Assembly: GCA_945900945.1 (NCBI GenBank)
Contig: CAMDKL010000045.1
Location: 1 to 37,532, forward strand
Length of the DNA: 37,532 bases
Source: Pirellula staleyi DSM 6068
GTDB lineage: Bacteria > Planctomycetota > Planctomycetia > Pirellulales > Pirellulaceae
Direction of reading: 5' to 3'
Shown here in pieces: positions 1-8,280 of this stretch. Under the pieces are notes generated by a model. That model was not told where the DNA came from, made no database searches, and worked only from the letters and a program-made list of their open reading frames with translations. Positions within the stretch are counted from its first letter, which is position 1, and each line of letters starts with the position of its first letter. The translations under genes were made by a program, and so were the position numbers.

Positions 1-303
1 CTTGACGCCATCTTTCGAGGATGTCGGGTCGATCCATTTGGGGTTCTTGGTGGGATCGAGTTTGATTGTTCCTTTGGCACTGGTTCCGATTTTGGACACG
101 TCAGGAAAGACGAAATCGCTGCCACGGATCGTAATCAAAGTGTTTTTCGCTTCCTCTTCGGAAACTTTCTTCCCGTCACGCTCCCCGGATACTAACGCCC
201 ATGTACCTTGCATCTTGGATAAGTCTTTCTTCGTGGCGTCGTCTTGGGCAAGCACGACGTTGGCGAAAAGAAGGCCAAGCACTGCAACAATCGAACTTCG
301 CAT
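1..303 (-). CDS. TIGR03067-type secreted protein, 5' part (runs off the window)
   Basis: The minus-strand frame opens with ATG at 301-303 and stays open to base 1, giving 101 residues of a gene whose 3' end lies outside the window. Residues 1-19 form a signal peptide ending in VVLAQ. The mature part starts with DLSKMQGTWALVSGERDGK, which matches the LQGTW-xxVS-xExDGK opening of the planctomycete TIGR03067 family. A later segment, GTIKLDPTKNPKWID, also fits that family. The molecular role of these small exported proteins is unknown; they are highly duplicated in planctomycetes. The family call comes from recognised motifs and the rest is not visible. Confidence 0.8.
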   Translation of the reverse strand, partial: MRSSIVAVLGLLFANVVLAQDDATKKDLSKMQGTWALVSGERDGKKVSEEEAKNTLITIRGSDFVFPDVSKIGTSAKGTIKLDPTKNPKWIDPTSSKDGVK

Positions 304-757
304 AATTGTACTCCTGATTTTCTGGGTCAAGTTGGCGACATTCAAAGTTTCGCAAAGCGAGCTTTCATGTATACACGGTAGCTTAGCGGGGCTTCGACAA
401 GACGACTACTCACTTCGCTGAAATTAGCCGAAAAAGTCTGCTCGCCGGTCGGCCACCGGTAAGTCGTGTTGAACGCCGCGAACGGATGCGCGGCGTTTTC
501 TCGTTTGGTCGCGACATTTGCCACCGGTCGCATCCTGTTCGAACACCACGCCCAATAATGCGACCTCGAAGCCGACGCGACACAAACACGGAGACAAGAA
601 CATGAATCTCGACACCCTGAGCGATCCATTGTGCAAGCGTCCAATTCGCTTTAAGACTCTCCTGCCATTTACACAATACCGGATCGGCCTAGGCAACCCG
701 TTTCTGCCGCTATCACAGGTTGGGCTGAGGCGGGATTTCGGCCAGCTCATCAACTGA
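304..757. other. Intergenic region, no convincing gene
   Basis: No frame in this stretch gives a protein I recognise. Several overlapping open frames exist on both strands, but their compositions look like chance translation. The only structure seen is the GC-rich hairpin listed separately at 473-496. Confidence 0.5.
473..499 (+). terminator. Possible Rho-independent terminator hairpin
   Basis: Perfect 8-bp inverted repeat, acgccgcg at 473-480 and cgcggcgt at 489-496, with an 8-nt loop. It is followed on the plus strand by a T-rich tail (tttt, then tcgttt). No plus-strand gene ends just upstream, so its function is doubtful. Confidence 0.3.
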
Positions 758-947
758 CTATCCACGACCACCTTCGCAAAAAGTTTCGCAAATCCGGTGG
801 AACCTGGAGCATTGAAACTTCGCGCGGATCTCAATCAGCGATCCGCCACAGGCAGGACAAGCGGGTTCGCACTGCTATTCGGGCTTCTCGTCTTTCGTCT
901 CCGAGGTGTTTCCGCCTCGATCGTCCTGATTCCGGAATTCTTTAGGT
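758..947 (-). pseudogene. Degenerate small zinc-ribbon ORF
   Basis: The minus frame reads CPACGGSLIEIRAK, then FQCSRFHRICETFCEGGRG and a stop at 758-760. It resembles a small planctomycete Cys-rich protein that I remember with the form CxxC...CSRCHxICETCCEGG. Here the second Cys of the second CxxC is Phe and a neighbouring Cys is also Phe, which would break zinc binding. A TAG stop at 875-877 separates this segment from an in-frame upstream part (EFRNQDDRGGNTSETKDEKPE). Both changes point to decay. The family assignment is from memory and moderate at best. Confidence 0.4.
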
Positions 948-1647
948 TGCGGCCGATGCTTCGATGTTCGTTCGATTGGAAGAAGTACGAGTATACAACT
1001 TCCGTCGTCGAAAACGCTGAGGGAGGGCTATCTTCCTGTTGTAGTTTTAGCTAGTCGACTTTCCGCCGGACATTTTCGTCAAAAAGTCTCTGTTCCTCAT
1101 AACCCAGAAACAAGCTACACGAAAAACTGTGGAGTTATGATCGATTAGAGACCTTGATCCTAGACCCGGATTTTTCGCCATCAGAGAGTCGAGAGACTTT
1201 GGGCAAAAATTGGCTTTTTTGGCCCCGAGATGGCTTTCGGCTGTGACCGTCAGGTTATGGGGGAGAGAGACCGAACGAGAGTGGAGCGGAAAGGGACAAA
1301 TAACGAATAGACTGGTGGGAAAACGAAAGAAGGCTGGGGTCATTACAGCACCAGCGTTTTCGTTTACTCGTGGGTAGAAATCTGTTCGCTACCACTCGTC
1401 AAACCTCACGAGACGGATTTGAACAGCCTACCTCCAGGTTATGAGCTTTTTTCGTCTTTGAGGTCGGTTTCTGTAAATTTTGGCGTAATTCTATTCATTA
1501 AGTCAATCGCACGGGACAATTCAAAACTATTTTGGGCGGAACTGTCGAATTTGGACTGGGCGTGTCCCGCGAAGGTGTGACTTGTGTTAGAACGTGTCGA
1601 CTCCCGTTAACTTCAAGATCCAACTTAATCCTCGCGAGAAATTCTAA
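948..1647. other. Long non-coding stretch upstream of the 7TM/EF-hand/cNMP gene
   Basis: About 700 bases with no frame that looks like a protein and no RNA gene I can recognise. It presumably holds the promoter of the gene starting at 1648, but no clear -35/-10 pair was found. Confidence 0.5.
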
Positions 1648-3801
1648 ATGAATGTGACAAACCTGAAGGTGATGATCCTGGGCGCAGTCATGATGGCGAT
1701 CTCAATACCCGTCTTTCTAATTCTTGCACGGAATGGAGAACAGTCGCCAAGCCAGGGTGCTTGGTTGCTAGTGACGATATCCGCGATTGCCAACATCGTA
1801 GTGATTCTCTTCCACTACACGGTTCCGCCTCACCCGAAGTTTCTGATGGTGCCTTGGCGTAAACGCGTGTTGCTCGCTCACATCATTTCCGGTTCTATTG
1901 AGCTTGTGGCTGGTCTTGTGGCCTGCTTCGGTAGCGGCCCGGCGGTCCCCGTCGCGGCGGTGATAATGGGACTCGCGTCACTGGTTCATGCCTCTTCGGC
2001 CCTTGCACAGACTCCGATCGTTTTTGGCAGTAAAGCGGTGATGGTGCCTGCCTATTTGTTATGCATCGTTATGCACGCATTCTGCGGCGTTATGCTGATT
2101 GCCGATCCGACAAATTTAATGTGGGCAATCAAAACCTTTTTAGTGTTTAACATCTATGTTTGGTGTCGGGTTTATTACTATGCGTTCGATGGGCTCAAAC
2201 TCTTCGGCAACCAGAAATATTCGGTCTCGATTCTGGCTGCGGGAGCCACCATGATTCCGGCTTTGTTCGGAATAAACGGAATCATGCTCTTGGTAATCTT
2301 CGTCGCCGTATACATCGCGTTCTACCGGCTCTTGTTCATTCGTTCTCGCGAGGATTACAACGATTTCGTGCGTGAGCGGGGGCGAGATTCCATCATCGAT
2401 CGCGATGTAGCCAACCTCTGGCTCGGTAGCGACGATGGGGCGGACGAACGTACCGCAAGAGAATTTTTTAACAACCTCGACGGCGACCACGATGGCCGCC
2501 TCACGCGGGATGAACTCATGCTAGCTTTATCCTCGTGGGGGTTTCCGAACTCGATCAGCAAGTCATTCGCCGAGAAGACATTTAAAGATAAAGTGCTCGA
2601 CTTCGAACACTTCAAGGCACATGTGTGGTCTGTGGGAGCTGTTCGCCAACGTACGGCAAACATCGGTGGACTGAATCACCTAACGTCTGAGAGAGAAAAA
2701 GCCGAGTTCGTGTTCAAACAGATCGACATTGACGGTGACGGCATGATAGGCTTGCTCGAGTTGGAGTTGCTGCTCCTCGAGTGGGGATTGCCGTCTAGCG
2801 AGGCTGAACTGTACATGAAAATCGCTGATACCGATGGCGACGGCAAGCTCTCTCCTGACGACTTCTTGAAGCGAATGCGGCCTGTCTGGCGCTACATCTA
2901 CTTTGACATTCTGACAGCGGATGCTTCACGCAAGGATACCGAAATGATCGGCCGGTCGGTGTCGGCATTCAAGGACGCAAGAAAGTCAGACTCGTTGCGC
3001 CACAAAGTGAAGACCCAGCTGCTCTCAAATGTGCCATTCTTGGAGGGGGCGACCGACGAACTCCTGTCAGACCTCTCGACTTCGCTCATTTCCCAATCGT
3101 TGGAGGATGGCGTAATCGTGTTCGCCGAGGGGAGCCGTGGCGATCGTTTCTATTTGGTTGGATCAGGTATCGCCCGCGTCAGCAAAGGTGGGGAAAAGAT
3201 TTCAGACCTCGGCCCAGGCGCTTGCATCGGCGAAGGGGCACTGCTGTCCGACGACCCACGGGCAGCAACGGTTGCTGCATCGCATTCCCTGACAATGTAC
3301 TCTTTATCCCGTTCGAGCTTCGAATTCCTGACCGAAAAATACCCGAAGATCCGCGAACAGCTTCGCGTTTTGCACCAAGCGAGACGCGTAGGGGACATTG
3401 CACGAACCATCGAGCACGAACTCATCGAACGTGTTCCGTTCCTTCAGGGTGCCTCGGCAGAACTCATTGCCGACCTCGCAAAATCACTTGTGCCGGAACA
3501 TTTCAATGCTGGCTCACTGATATTTGCCGAGGGAGAATTCGGGGATCGCTTCTTCCTGATCCAAAGCGGGACTGTTAGCTTTAGCAAGGGCGGTATGGCA
3601 GTCGCAGAACTAGGCAAGGGTGGATGCTTTGGCGAAGGTGCCTTACTCTCGAGCGAGGTCCGGTGGGCGGCTACTATTGCCACCGACGAGTGCCGATTGC
3701 TGTCTCTCAGCAAACAGGCCTTTTCAACGATTCTTGATCGCTACGAAGGGGTGAAACAATCGATCTTCGAACTTCATAACAAGCGCCTAGCCCAATCGTG
3801 A
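1648..3801 (+). CDS. Membrane protein with 7-8 TM helices, EF-hands and two cyclic-nucleotide-binding domains
   Basis: 717 residues. The N-terminal third is hydrophobic, with likely helices near 5-27, 38-57, 74-94, 99-120, 129-152, 158-180, 191-208 and 211-230. Next come EF-hand loops. Loop 278-289 (D278, D280, D282, G283, E289) is canonical and is followed by a degenerate partner near 313-322. Loops 360-371 (D360, D362, D364, G365, E371) and 394-405 (D394, D396, D398, G399, with Asp at position 12) form a second pair. The C-terminal half holds two CNB domains at about 460-575 and 595-710. Their phosphate-binding cassettes are GEGALLSDDPRAATV (from 528) and GEGALLSSEVRWAATI (from 662); both keep Glu and Arg. 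This suggests a membrane receptor whose cytosolic part senses Ca2+ and cAMP/cGMP. No catalytic output domain is visible. The gene stands alone. Domain calls are strong; the function is inferred. Confidence 0.88.
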   Translation: MNVTNLKVMILGAVMMAISIPVFLILARNGEQSPSQGAWLLVTISAIANIVVILFHYTVPPHPKFLMVPWRKRVLLAHIISGSIELVAGLVACFGSGPAVPVAAVIMGLASLVHASSALAQTPIVFGSKAVMVPAYLLCIVMHAFCGVMLIADPTNLMWAIKTFLVFNIYVWCRVYYYAFDGLKLFGNQKYSVSILAAGATMIPALFGINGIMLLVIFVAVYIAFYRLLFIRSREDYNDFVRERGRDSIIDRDVANLWLGSDDGADERTAREFFNNLDGDHDGRLTRDELMLALSSWGFPNSISKSFAEKTFKDKVLDFEHFKAHVWSVGAVRQRTANIGGLNHLTSEREKAEFVFKQIDIDGDGMIGLLELELLLLEWGLPSSEAELYMKIADTDGDGKLSPDDFLKRMRPVWRYIYFDILTADASRKDTEMIGRSVSAFKDARKSDSLRHKVKTQLLSNVPFLEGATDELLSDLSTSLISQSLEDGVIVFAEGSRGDRFYLVGSGIARVSKGGEKISDLGPGACIGEGALLSDDPRAATVAASHSLTMYSLSRSSFEFLTEKYPKIREQLRVLHQARRVGDIARTIEHELIERVPFLQGASAELIADLAKSLVPEHFNAGSLIFAEGEFGDRFFLIQSGTVSFSKGGMAVAELGKGGCFGEGALLSSEVRWAATIATDECRLLSLSKQAFSTILDRYEGVKQSIFELHNKRLAQS

Positions 3802-3943
3802 GTGCGGCCCGCAGCTCGAACGAAGATTGATAATGCATCGGATACTGTCAGGGAGCAGAACTTTTTGACTCGATCGCGACCTTTGGGATACGGCAAAGCC
3901 ATGGGCTACGCACCCAGGGTTGGTCAATTCTACATACTGCACA

Positions 3944-4009
3944 AATTAGCCGATGGCCGTTAGGCCCGGTTTTTATACGGAAACCGGAGCTAACGCTCGA
4001 CGGCTAATT
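3944..4009. repeat. Imperfect extragenic palindrome (REP-like)
   Basis: Outer arms aattagccg (3944-3952) and cggctaatt (4001-4009) are perfect reverse complements. Inner arms at 3958-3972 and 3981-3995 pair at 12 of 15 positions around a short AT-rich loop. The whole 66-base unit could fold into one long hairpin. It lies between the 7TM/EF-hand/cNMP gene and a DUF1501 fragment. A related-looking structure sits at 30419-30488, so it may belong to a dispersed family. Confidence 0.6.
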
Positions 4010-4144
4010 CACCAACGTGAAACAATGACTTGCCCTGAGCGGTGATCCTGGCGTCAGCGATTCCCGGCGAGTCGCTTGTTTATGAGTTTTGGTATTGAAT
4101 GGAACGATTGTGGCCTTTGCTAAGTACGCTTCACTGGTTTCGGA

Positions 4145-4969
4145 CTGACACTGTCCTATGGTCTTGGGACTGAAAATGAAAATCTCCCAGCTTTTGTCGT
4201 GATGGTATCGCGGCCAACAGGTATGGTTAATTCTCAACCGTTGCATGAACGCATGTGGGGCACAGGGTTCCTCCCAGCAAAGCACCAAGGCGTACGGTTC
4301 ACGCCGACGAAGGCCCCTGTGCTCTACCTCACCAACCCGCCTGGAATAACTTCCGAAAGACGGCGAGCGATGCTCGACGATCTTGGCGAACTGAATCGCT
4401 TCACGCTTTCAGAATACCACGATCCGGAGACGCAGAACCGAATCGATCAATTTGAGATCGCGTATCGTATGCAATCAAGTGTCCCTGAACTGGCGGACAC
4501 AAGTCAGGAAACATCGAACACATTTGACCTATACGGCCCAGAGTCTCGCGTTCCAGGTAGCTATGCTGCAAACTGTTTATTAACGCGTCGGTTGGCGGAA
4601 CGAGGGGTACGATTTATCCAACTCTACCATCGTGGCTGGGATCAACATACGAATCTCCCTAGTGAAATTCGCAGCCAATGCTACGACACCGACCAAGCCA
4701 CGGCGGCCCTTTTGATCGATTTGAAACAGCGCGGTCTGCTGAACGATACGCTCGTTATTTGGGGAGGCGAGTTTGGTCGCACCGTCTATTCGCAGGGCAC
4801 ACTGACCCATAAAAATTATGGTCGCGACCATCACCCTCGATGCTTTAGCGTCTGGCTGGCCGGTGCCGGCATCAAGCATGGGCACGTTCACGGCGAAACC
4901 GACGACTTTAGCTACAACATCGTCAAGGACCCCGTACATGTCCATGATCTCAATGCTACTTTGCGATGA
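4145..4969 (+). pseudogene. DUF1501 protein, internal fragment
   Basis: DUF1501 proteins are Tat-exported, sulfatase-fold-like planctomycete proteins of about 430-490 residues; an intact one lies at 34475-35947. Here similarity starts at about 4154 with [16 protein letters not shown] and runs in one frame through [30 protein letters not shown] and [17 protein letters not shown]. It ends at HDLNATLR with a stop at 4967-4969. The whole N-terminal half is missing, since a TAA lies upstream in frame at 4121-4123. The usual C-terminal segment (LHLLGLDH...GRNFRLTDVAG) is also gone. It overlaps the next ORF by ATGA. An apparent GTG start at 4199 is probably not a real start. Confidence 0.8.
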
Positions 4970-5637
4970 AATCGTATGTAACACTGTTGCTCATATGTTT
5001 TGTTCAGTCGCCGCTTTTCGCCGACGATAGCGAAAGGCTCGCCGGTATGCTCGCATCGGCGACTGGAAATGGTGGCTTGGTAACGATTCCACCAGGGGAC
5101 TACTACCTCGACGGGATCGCTCCCTTAAAAATTAATTCCAACTCTGCCGTATCCGCATACGGCGCTCGATTTCATCTACCTAAGACACTTAGGGACAAGG
5201 CGCGGGTGGTCGCATTTGCAGGGGAGAACGTTAGTGATTTTCGCTGGTCCGGCGGTCATTTCATCGGGCATGTCTTCGATCCAGCAAAGTCCTCGAATTC
5301 ATGGGAGCCGAATGCGAATACGCGAGGCATCTTCATTACAACGCCCCCCGACGGTCGATCAGAGAATCTAACTTTTCGCGACATCACTTCAACTGGTCTG
5401 GCGGGAGCGGCAATCACTGTGCTTGGAGCCGAAAAAAAAGGAAGTGATCGCGAAATAGAAAGGTTCGCAAGAAACGTGACTGTCGAAAACTGCACGCTAG
5501 AACGAAGCGGTAAGTTCATTTTGTCAGTGAGGATGAATGAAACGCAACCGCAAAACTGCAAACGTGCTCTCGGCAATATTGGTGGTTGCGTCATGCTTCG
5601 CTGCATGGATCGGATTTACCTTTTTGCCAATTTTTAA
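4966..5637 (+). pseudogene. Secreted beta-helix (pectate-lyase-like) protein, truncated at the 3' end
   Basis: The frame starts with a signal peptide ([21 protein letters not shown]) followed by GGLVTIPPGDYYLDG, the typical start of right-handed beta-helix polysaccharide-active proteins. Further helix-like segments are ENLTFRDITSTGLAGAAI and FARNVTVENCTLERSGKF. The family-like sequence stops at about 5516. The rest (ILSVRMNETQPQ onward) is translated in a frame overlapping the next small gene and looks random. Normal relatives are, to my knowledge, about twice this length. The 5' end abuts the cut end of the DUF1501 fragment, so both probably result from the same rearrangement. The substrate is unknown and the product is likely non-functional. 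Confidence 0.65.
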
Positions 5638-5800
5638 GGAACGGCTATCTGTAACTCTGATATGCCTTGGGTTAGGAAACATCTTAGCCGGAGTGGTATT
5701 TGCAATCACTACGAGGCTGCCAGACAAAAGATGCGTGAGTATAACGATTTTTTCACTGCTTGGAGTGCTTGCGAATCAATTGGCTTGTACCGAGAAATGA
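5537..5800 (+). CDS. Small hydrophobic membrane protein, unknown
   Basis: 87 residues beginning MKRNRKTANVLSAILVV, with a basic N-terminus. Three hydrophobic stretches lie at about 8-30, 37-57 and 68-82, so it is probably a small integral membrane protein. A weak purine-rich site (gtgagg) precedes the ATG. It overlaps the tail of the truncated beta-helix ORF in another frame and is probably the real reading there. I do not recognise the family. Confidence 0.5.
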   Translation: MKRNRKTANVLSAILVVASCFAAWIGFTFLPIFKERLSVTLICLGLGNILAGVVFAITTRLPDKRCVSITIFSLLGVLANQLACTEK

Positions 5801-5809
5801 ATTATTCCG

Positions 5810-6190
5810 ATGATTGCACCTAAACGTGTCCAGCGATCCTACGACCATCGGCTTCGGCAATTTATCTGCACGACCGGTGACACGGCACATGCCTTGAGAA
5901 TTGGCGTGCCTCGCTCAACTGCCAACGGCTGGCTCGAACCAAGAGTACAACCGGTCATATCGCTATCGCAATTTAGCCTGCATGTAGAATCGCAGGAAAC
6001 TGAGGTGGCTAGATTGCAATTTCAAGTCGCAAAACTCCGCCACCTTCTTCGGCTCTTGTTTCTTATCCTCAGGCTATCAGGTTTCTCTTTTCCAAACTGC
6101 TGCATTCCCAATTCCAGCGACAAGTCCAAACGAATAAAGCCGATTAACCATGCGGCCAATGTCATTCCGCTCGGACGGCTGCTCAATGCC
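5810..6190 (+). pseudogene. Transposase N-terminal fragment (helix-turn-helix type)
   Basis: The frame opens MIAPKRVQRSYDHRLRQF and continues with IGVPRSTANGWL and LLRLLFLILRLSGFSFP. This matches the N-terminus of planctomycete integrase-core transposases as I remember them (helix-turn-helix plus leucine-rich segment). No DDE catalytic core follows: the sequence changes at about 6190 into a different transposase fragment. It is therefore an inactive remnant. The exact IS family is uncertain. Confidence 0.6.
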
Positions 6191-6199
6191 ATCGGACCG

Positions 6200-6307
6200 C
6201 CCTCCTGCTCGTTGTCGCCAAAGCGACCAACAAAGAATTGGCCCGATACGTCAGCGTCCTCAAAACGGAGAACCAAATCCTGCGTGCTCGGTTGCCCGAG
6301 CGGCTGA
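6200..6307 (+). pseudogene. Second transposase fragment, internal
   Basis: In the frame one base off the preceding fragment the sequence reads VVAKATNKELARYVSVLK, then TENQILRARLPERLT. This is the coiled-coil/HTH linker typical of another integrase-core transposase family common in planctomycetes (LxRQIxYLKxENxILRxRLPxRIT). Only about 35 codons remain. At about 6308 it joins directly to a copy of the beta-helix gene in opposite orientation. Confidence 0.5.
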
Positions 6308-6643
6308 CGTTGTCTGGTCGAGACTCATCAGGCCTAACGCATTGTGGAGGGCACCTCCGCCAGCATCGGCTGCCCCAGCGGCCCTCAGCGCGCGGTTCCT
6401 CGTGAACAGACAGCAGTCGATCTCTGTCATACTCCCCGACTTATCCACGGTCCCGGGCCGCGTAGCGATCGCTCCACCGAACGCTTTTTCATTGGCATCG
6501 CTTCCACGGGCGGTGTTGTCGTCGAACACGCAATGGATGACAGTCCGTTGGCTGCGTCCTAAATTTCCGATCGCTCTGCTGTAACTCGTTCCGCGCGAGG
6601 TCACCTCATTACCGATAAACAGCACATTCGGTCGGTTCGCGGC
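6308..6643 (-). pseudogene. Partial, internally deleted copy of the neighbouring beta-helix gene
   Basis: The minus-strand translation (FIGNEVTSRGTSY ... FDDNTARGSDANEKAFGG ... DAGGGALHNALGLMSLDQTT) repeats parts of the 443-aa protein at 6749-8080. Bases 6443-6505 are identical to 7244-7306 over 63 positions. The copy jumps from the DAGGGAL-N repeat straight to GLMSL-QTT, skipping about 75 residues that lie between two similar GGGALxN repeats in the full gene. Recombination between repeats explains this. No signal peptide or proper ends remain. Confidence 0.85.
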
Positions 6644-6663
6644 GTGCAGGACGCCGAAGGAGC

Positions 6664-6723
6664 GGGTGCGTGGGTGCGTGGGTCATGTGAGGGGAGGTAG
6701 GAGAGGGGAGGTAGGAGAGGGGG
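6664..6723. repeat. G-rich tandem repeats
   Basis: The plus strand holds two copies of gggtgcgt and then two copies of the 14-mer aggggaggtaggag, ending in ggggg. At least six runs of three or more G occur within 60 bases, enough in principle for a G-quadruplex on the plus strand. The repeats lie just past the 3' end of the minus-strand beta-helix gene and next to its partial copy. Confidence 0.7.
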
Positions 6724-6748
6724 TTGACGATGTTTTTTCAAAGGGCGA

Positions 6749-8080
6749 TTATTCAATCACCAAGCCAAACACGTCGTCGAAACTAGTTGAGGCCATATTT
6801 TCCACGATCCTCCGACTTGTTTTCTGGTCGGCGGTAGCGGTCCCCAGATTGTAAAGACCACCGCCGATGCCCTGGCCGTCGTTACCACCGTCAGCAAGAT
6901 TGTGATTAATCGTTGTCTGGGTAAGACTCATCAACCCGAACGTATTGTGGAGGGCACCGCCGGCAGCTAGACCACCGGTTCCGGCCTGAGCCATGTTGCC
7001 GGTGAAGTGACAGCGATTGATTTCCGTGAAGGGCTCGTCGTCATCTATGCCCGTTGCGAAGATTGCACCACCGGAAGCGTTTCCTCCCACCGCCTCATTA
7101 CGAAGGAAGGAACTCCATTCGACCAAAAGCGTCGATCGTTCGTTATAGAGTGCACCTCCGCCAGCATCGGGTTCCCCAGCGGCACTCAGCGCACGATTGC
7201 TCCTGAACCGACAGTTGTCGATCTCGGTCAAGCTCCCAGTCGAATCCACGGTCCCGGGCCGCGTAGCGATCGCTCCACCGAACGCTTTTTCATTGGCATC
7301 GCTTCCGCAGGCGGTGTTGTCGTCGAACACGCATTTGATGACATCCAGTTGGCTGCCTCCGAAATTTCCAATCGCGCCGCCGTAACTCGTACCGCCCGAG
7401 GTCACCTCATTACCGATGAACGTACAGTTCTCGATCGTAGCCAACGAGTTCGTGACGCTACCAATCGCGCCGCCGAACGCGTAATTACTCCCGCCGCTGG
7501 CAACATTATCGACGAACAGGCAGTTGGTCGCCACAAGCGTGGCAAAGCCACTGTTGACGACCGCGCCGCCACCGACGACGGTCGATTGAGATATGTCAAT
7601 TGTTCGGTTGTTACGCATTGTTACGCGAGTCAGTCGCAATGTCCCCCCGTCGTTGAGGATCGCACCACCGCGCGTGGCGGTGATGGCGCCAAGATTATCT
7701 TTAATCTTATTGCACGCATCAGCAATCGTTACGTTGCTGATGGATACGTTCGGTGTCTGTACCGAATTCTTTACCAGATTGAAGATACGACTAGCGTTGT
7801 TCCCGCTGAACTTGATTCGCGACGCGCCCGACCCGTCGATCATCAACTCACCGGTGATGTCTATCGGACCGCTGGTGAAAGTGATGGTACCTGAAAGATT
7901 CTTTTTAAAACAAATTATATCAGGCTGAGAATTCCCGTTCGCGCTGGTGATGGCCTCCCGCAGTGACCCTGGTCCAGAGTCGGCGAGATTAGTGACCATA
8001 ATGGTTCGTGCCATTGCGTGTGACGCGAAGCACAGCACACATGCCATAGTAAGGGACAGGCCCAACGAATAGTTCTTCAC
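6749..8080 (-). CDS. Secreted parallel beta-helix protein (choice-of-anchor/Pmp-like repeats)
   Basis: 443 residues. Residues 1-24 are a signal peptide ending in SHAMA. The mature protein begins TIMVTNLADSGPGSLREAI, the usual start of bacterial repeat proteins with GGA(I/L) beta-helix turns. About nine turns follow, recognisable as GGAILNDGGTLRL, GGAVVNSG, FGGAIGSV, YGGAIGNFGGS, GGGALYNE, SGGAIFATG, GGALHNTFG and GGGLYNLG, alternating with N-CxFxxN strands. It is probably exported and surface-exposed or released; I see no enzyme motif. The C-terminal region lacks a sorting signal that I can name. It lies next to a decayed partial copy of itself. Confidence 0.85.
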   Translation of the reverse strand: MKNYSLGLSLTMACVLCFASHAMARTIMVTNLADSGPGSLREAITSANGNSQPDIICFKKNLSGTITFTSGPIDITGELMIDGSGASRIKFSGNNASRIFNLVKNSVQTPNVSISNVTIADACNKIKDNLGAITATRGGAILNDGGTLRLTRVTMRNNRTIDISQSTVVGGGAVVNSGFATLVATNCLFVDNVASGGSNYAFGGAIGSVTNSLATIENCTFIGNEVTSGGTSYGGAIGNFGGSQLDVIKCVFDDNTACGSDANEKAFGGAIATRPGTVDSTGSLTEIDNCRFRSNRALSAAGEPDAGGGALYNERSTLLVEWSSFLRNEAVGGNASGGAIFATGIDDDEPFTEINRCHFTGNMAQAGTGGLAAGGALHNTFGLMSLTQTTINHNLADGGNDGQGIGGGLYNLGTATADQKTSRRIVENMASTSFDDVFGLVIE

Positions 8081-8190
8081 AATACGCTTATCTTTAATTG
8101 ATGGTGGGAGGCAATGCTGTGAATACCCTGCATGAACTGCTGGCCTAACCCGACATGTGGGTCACGAATTGCTGCGAACGCTCCCTGAAT

Positions 8191-8275
8191 CGCGCACAGC
8201 ATCACCACCTATGTAGCGCTATTTTGCTATGTAGCGCTATTTTGAAATTTTAGCATAAAGTGTACCATAACTCAA
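8191..8275 (+). repeat. Dispersed short repeat, copy 1 (IS end or MITE-like)
   Basis: The sequence from cgcgcacagcatcaccacc through agcataaag and ccataactcaa recurs at 19597-19664 with few differences. This copy also carries a tandem duplication of ctatgtagcgctatttt (17 bases). The gene fragment that follows is cut at its right edge, suggesting that this is the end of an insertion element or a recombination point. Confidence 0.75.
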
Positions 8276-8280
8276 GGATA

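Noticed and set aside
7007-7894. Long plus-strand frame (295 aa) across the beta-helix gene
   Set aside because: It lies antisense to the 443-aa beta-helix protein, which has a signal peptide and clear repeats; the plus frame is a by-product of the repeat composition.
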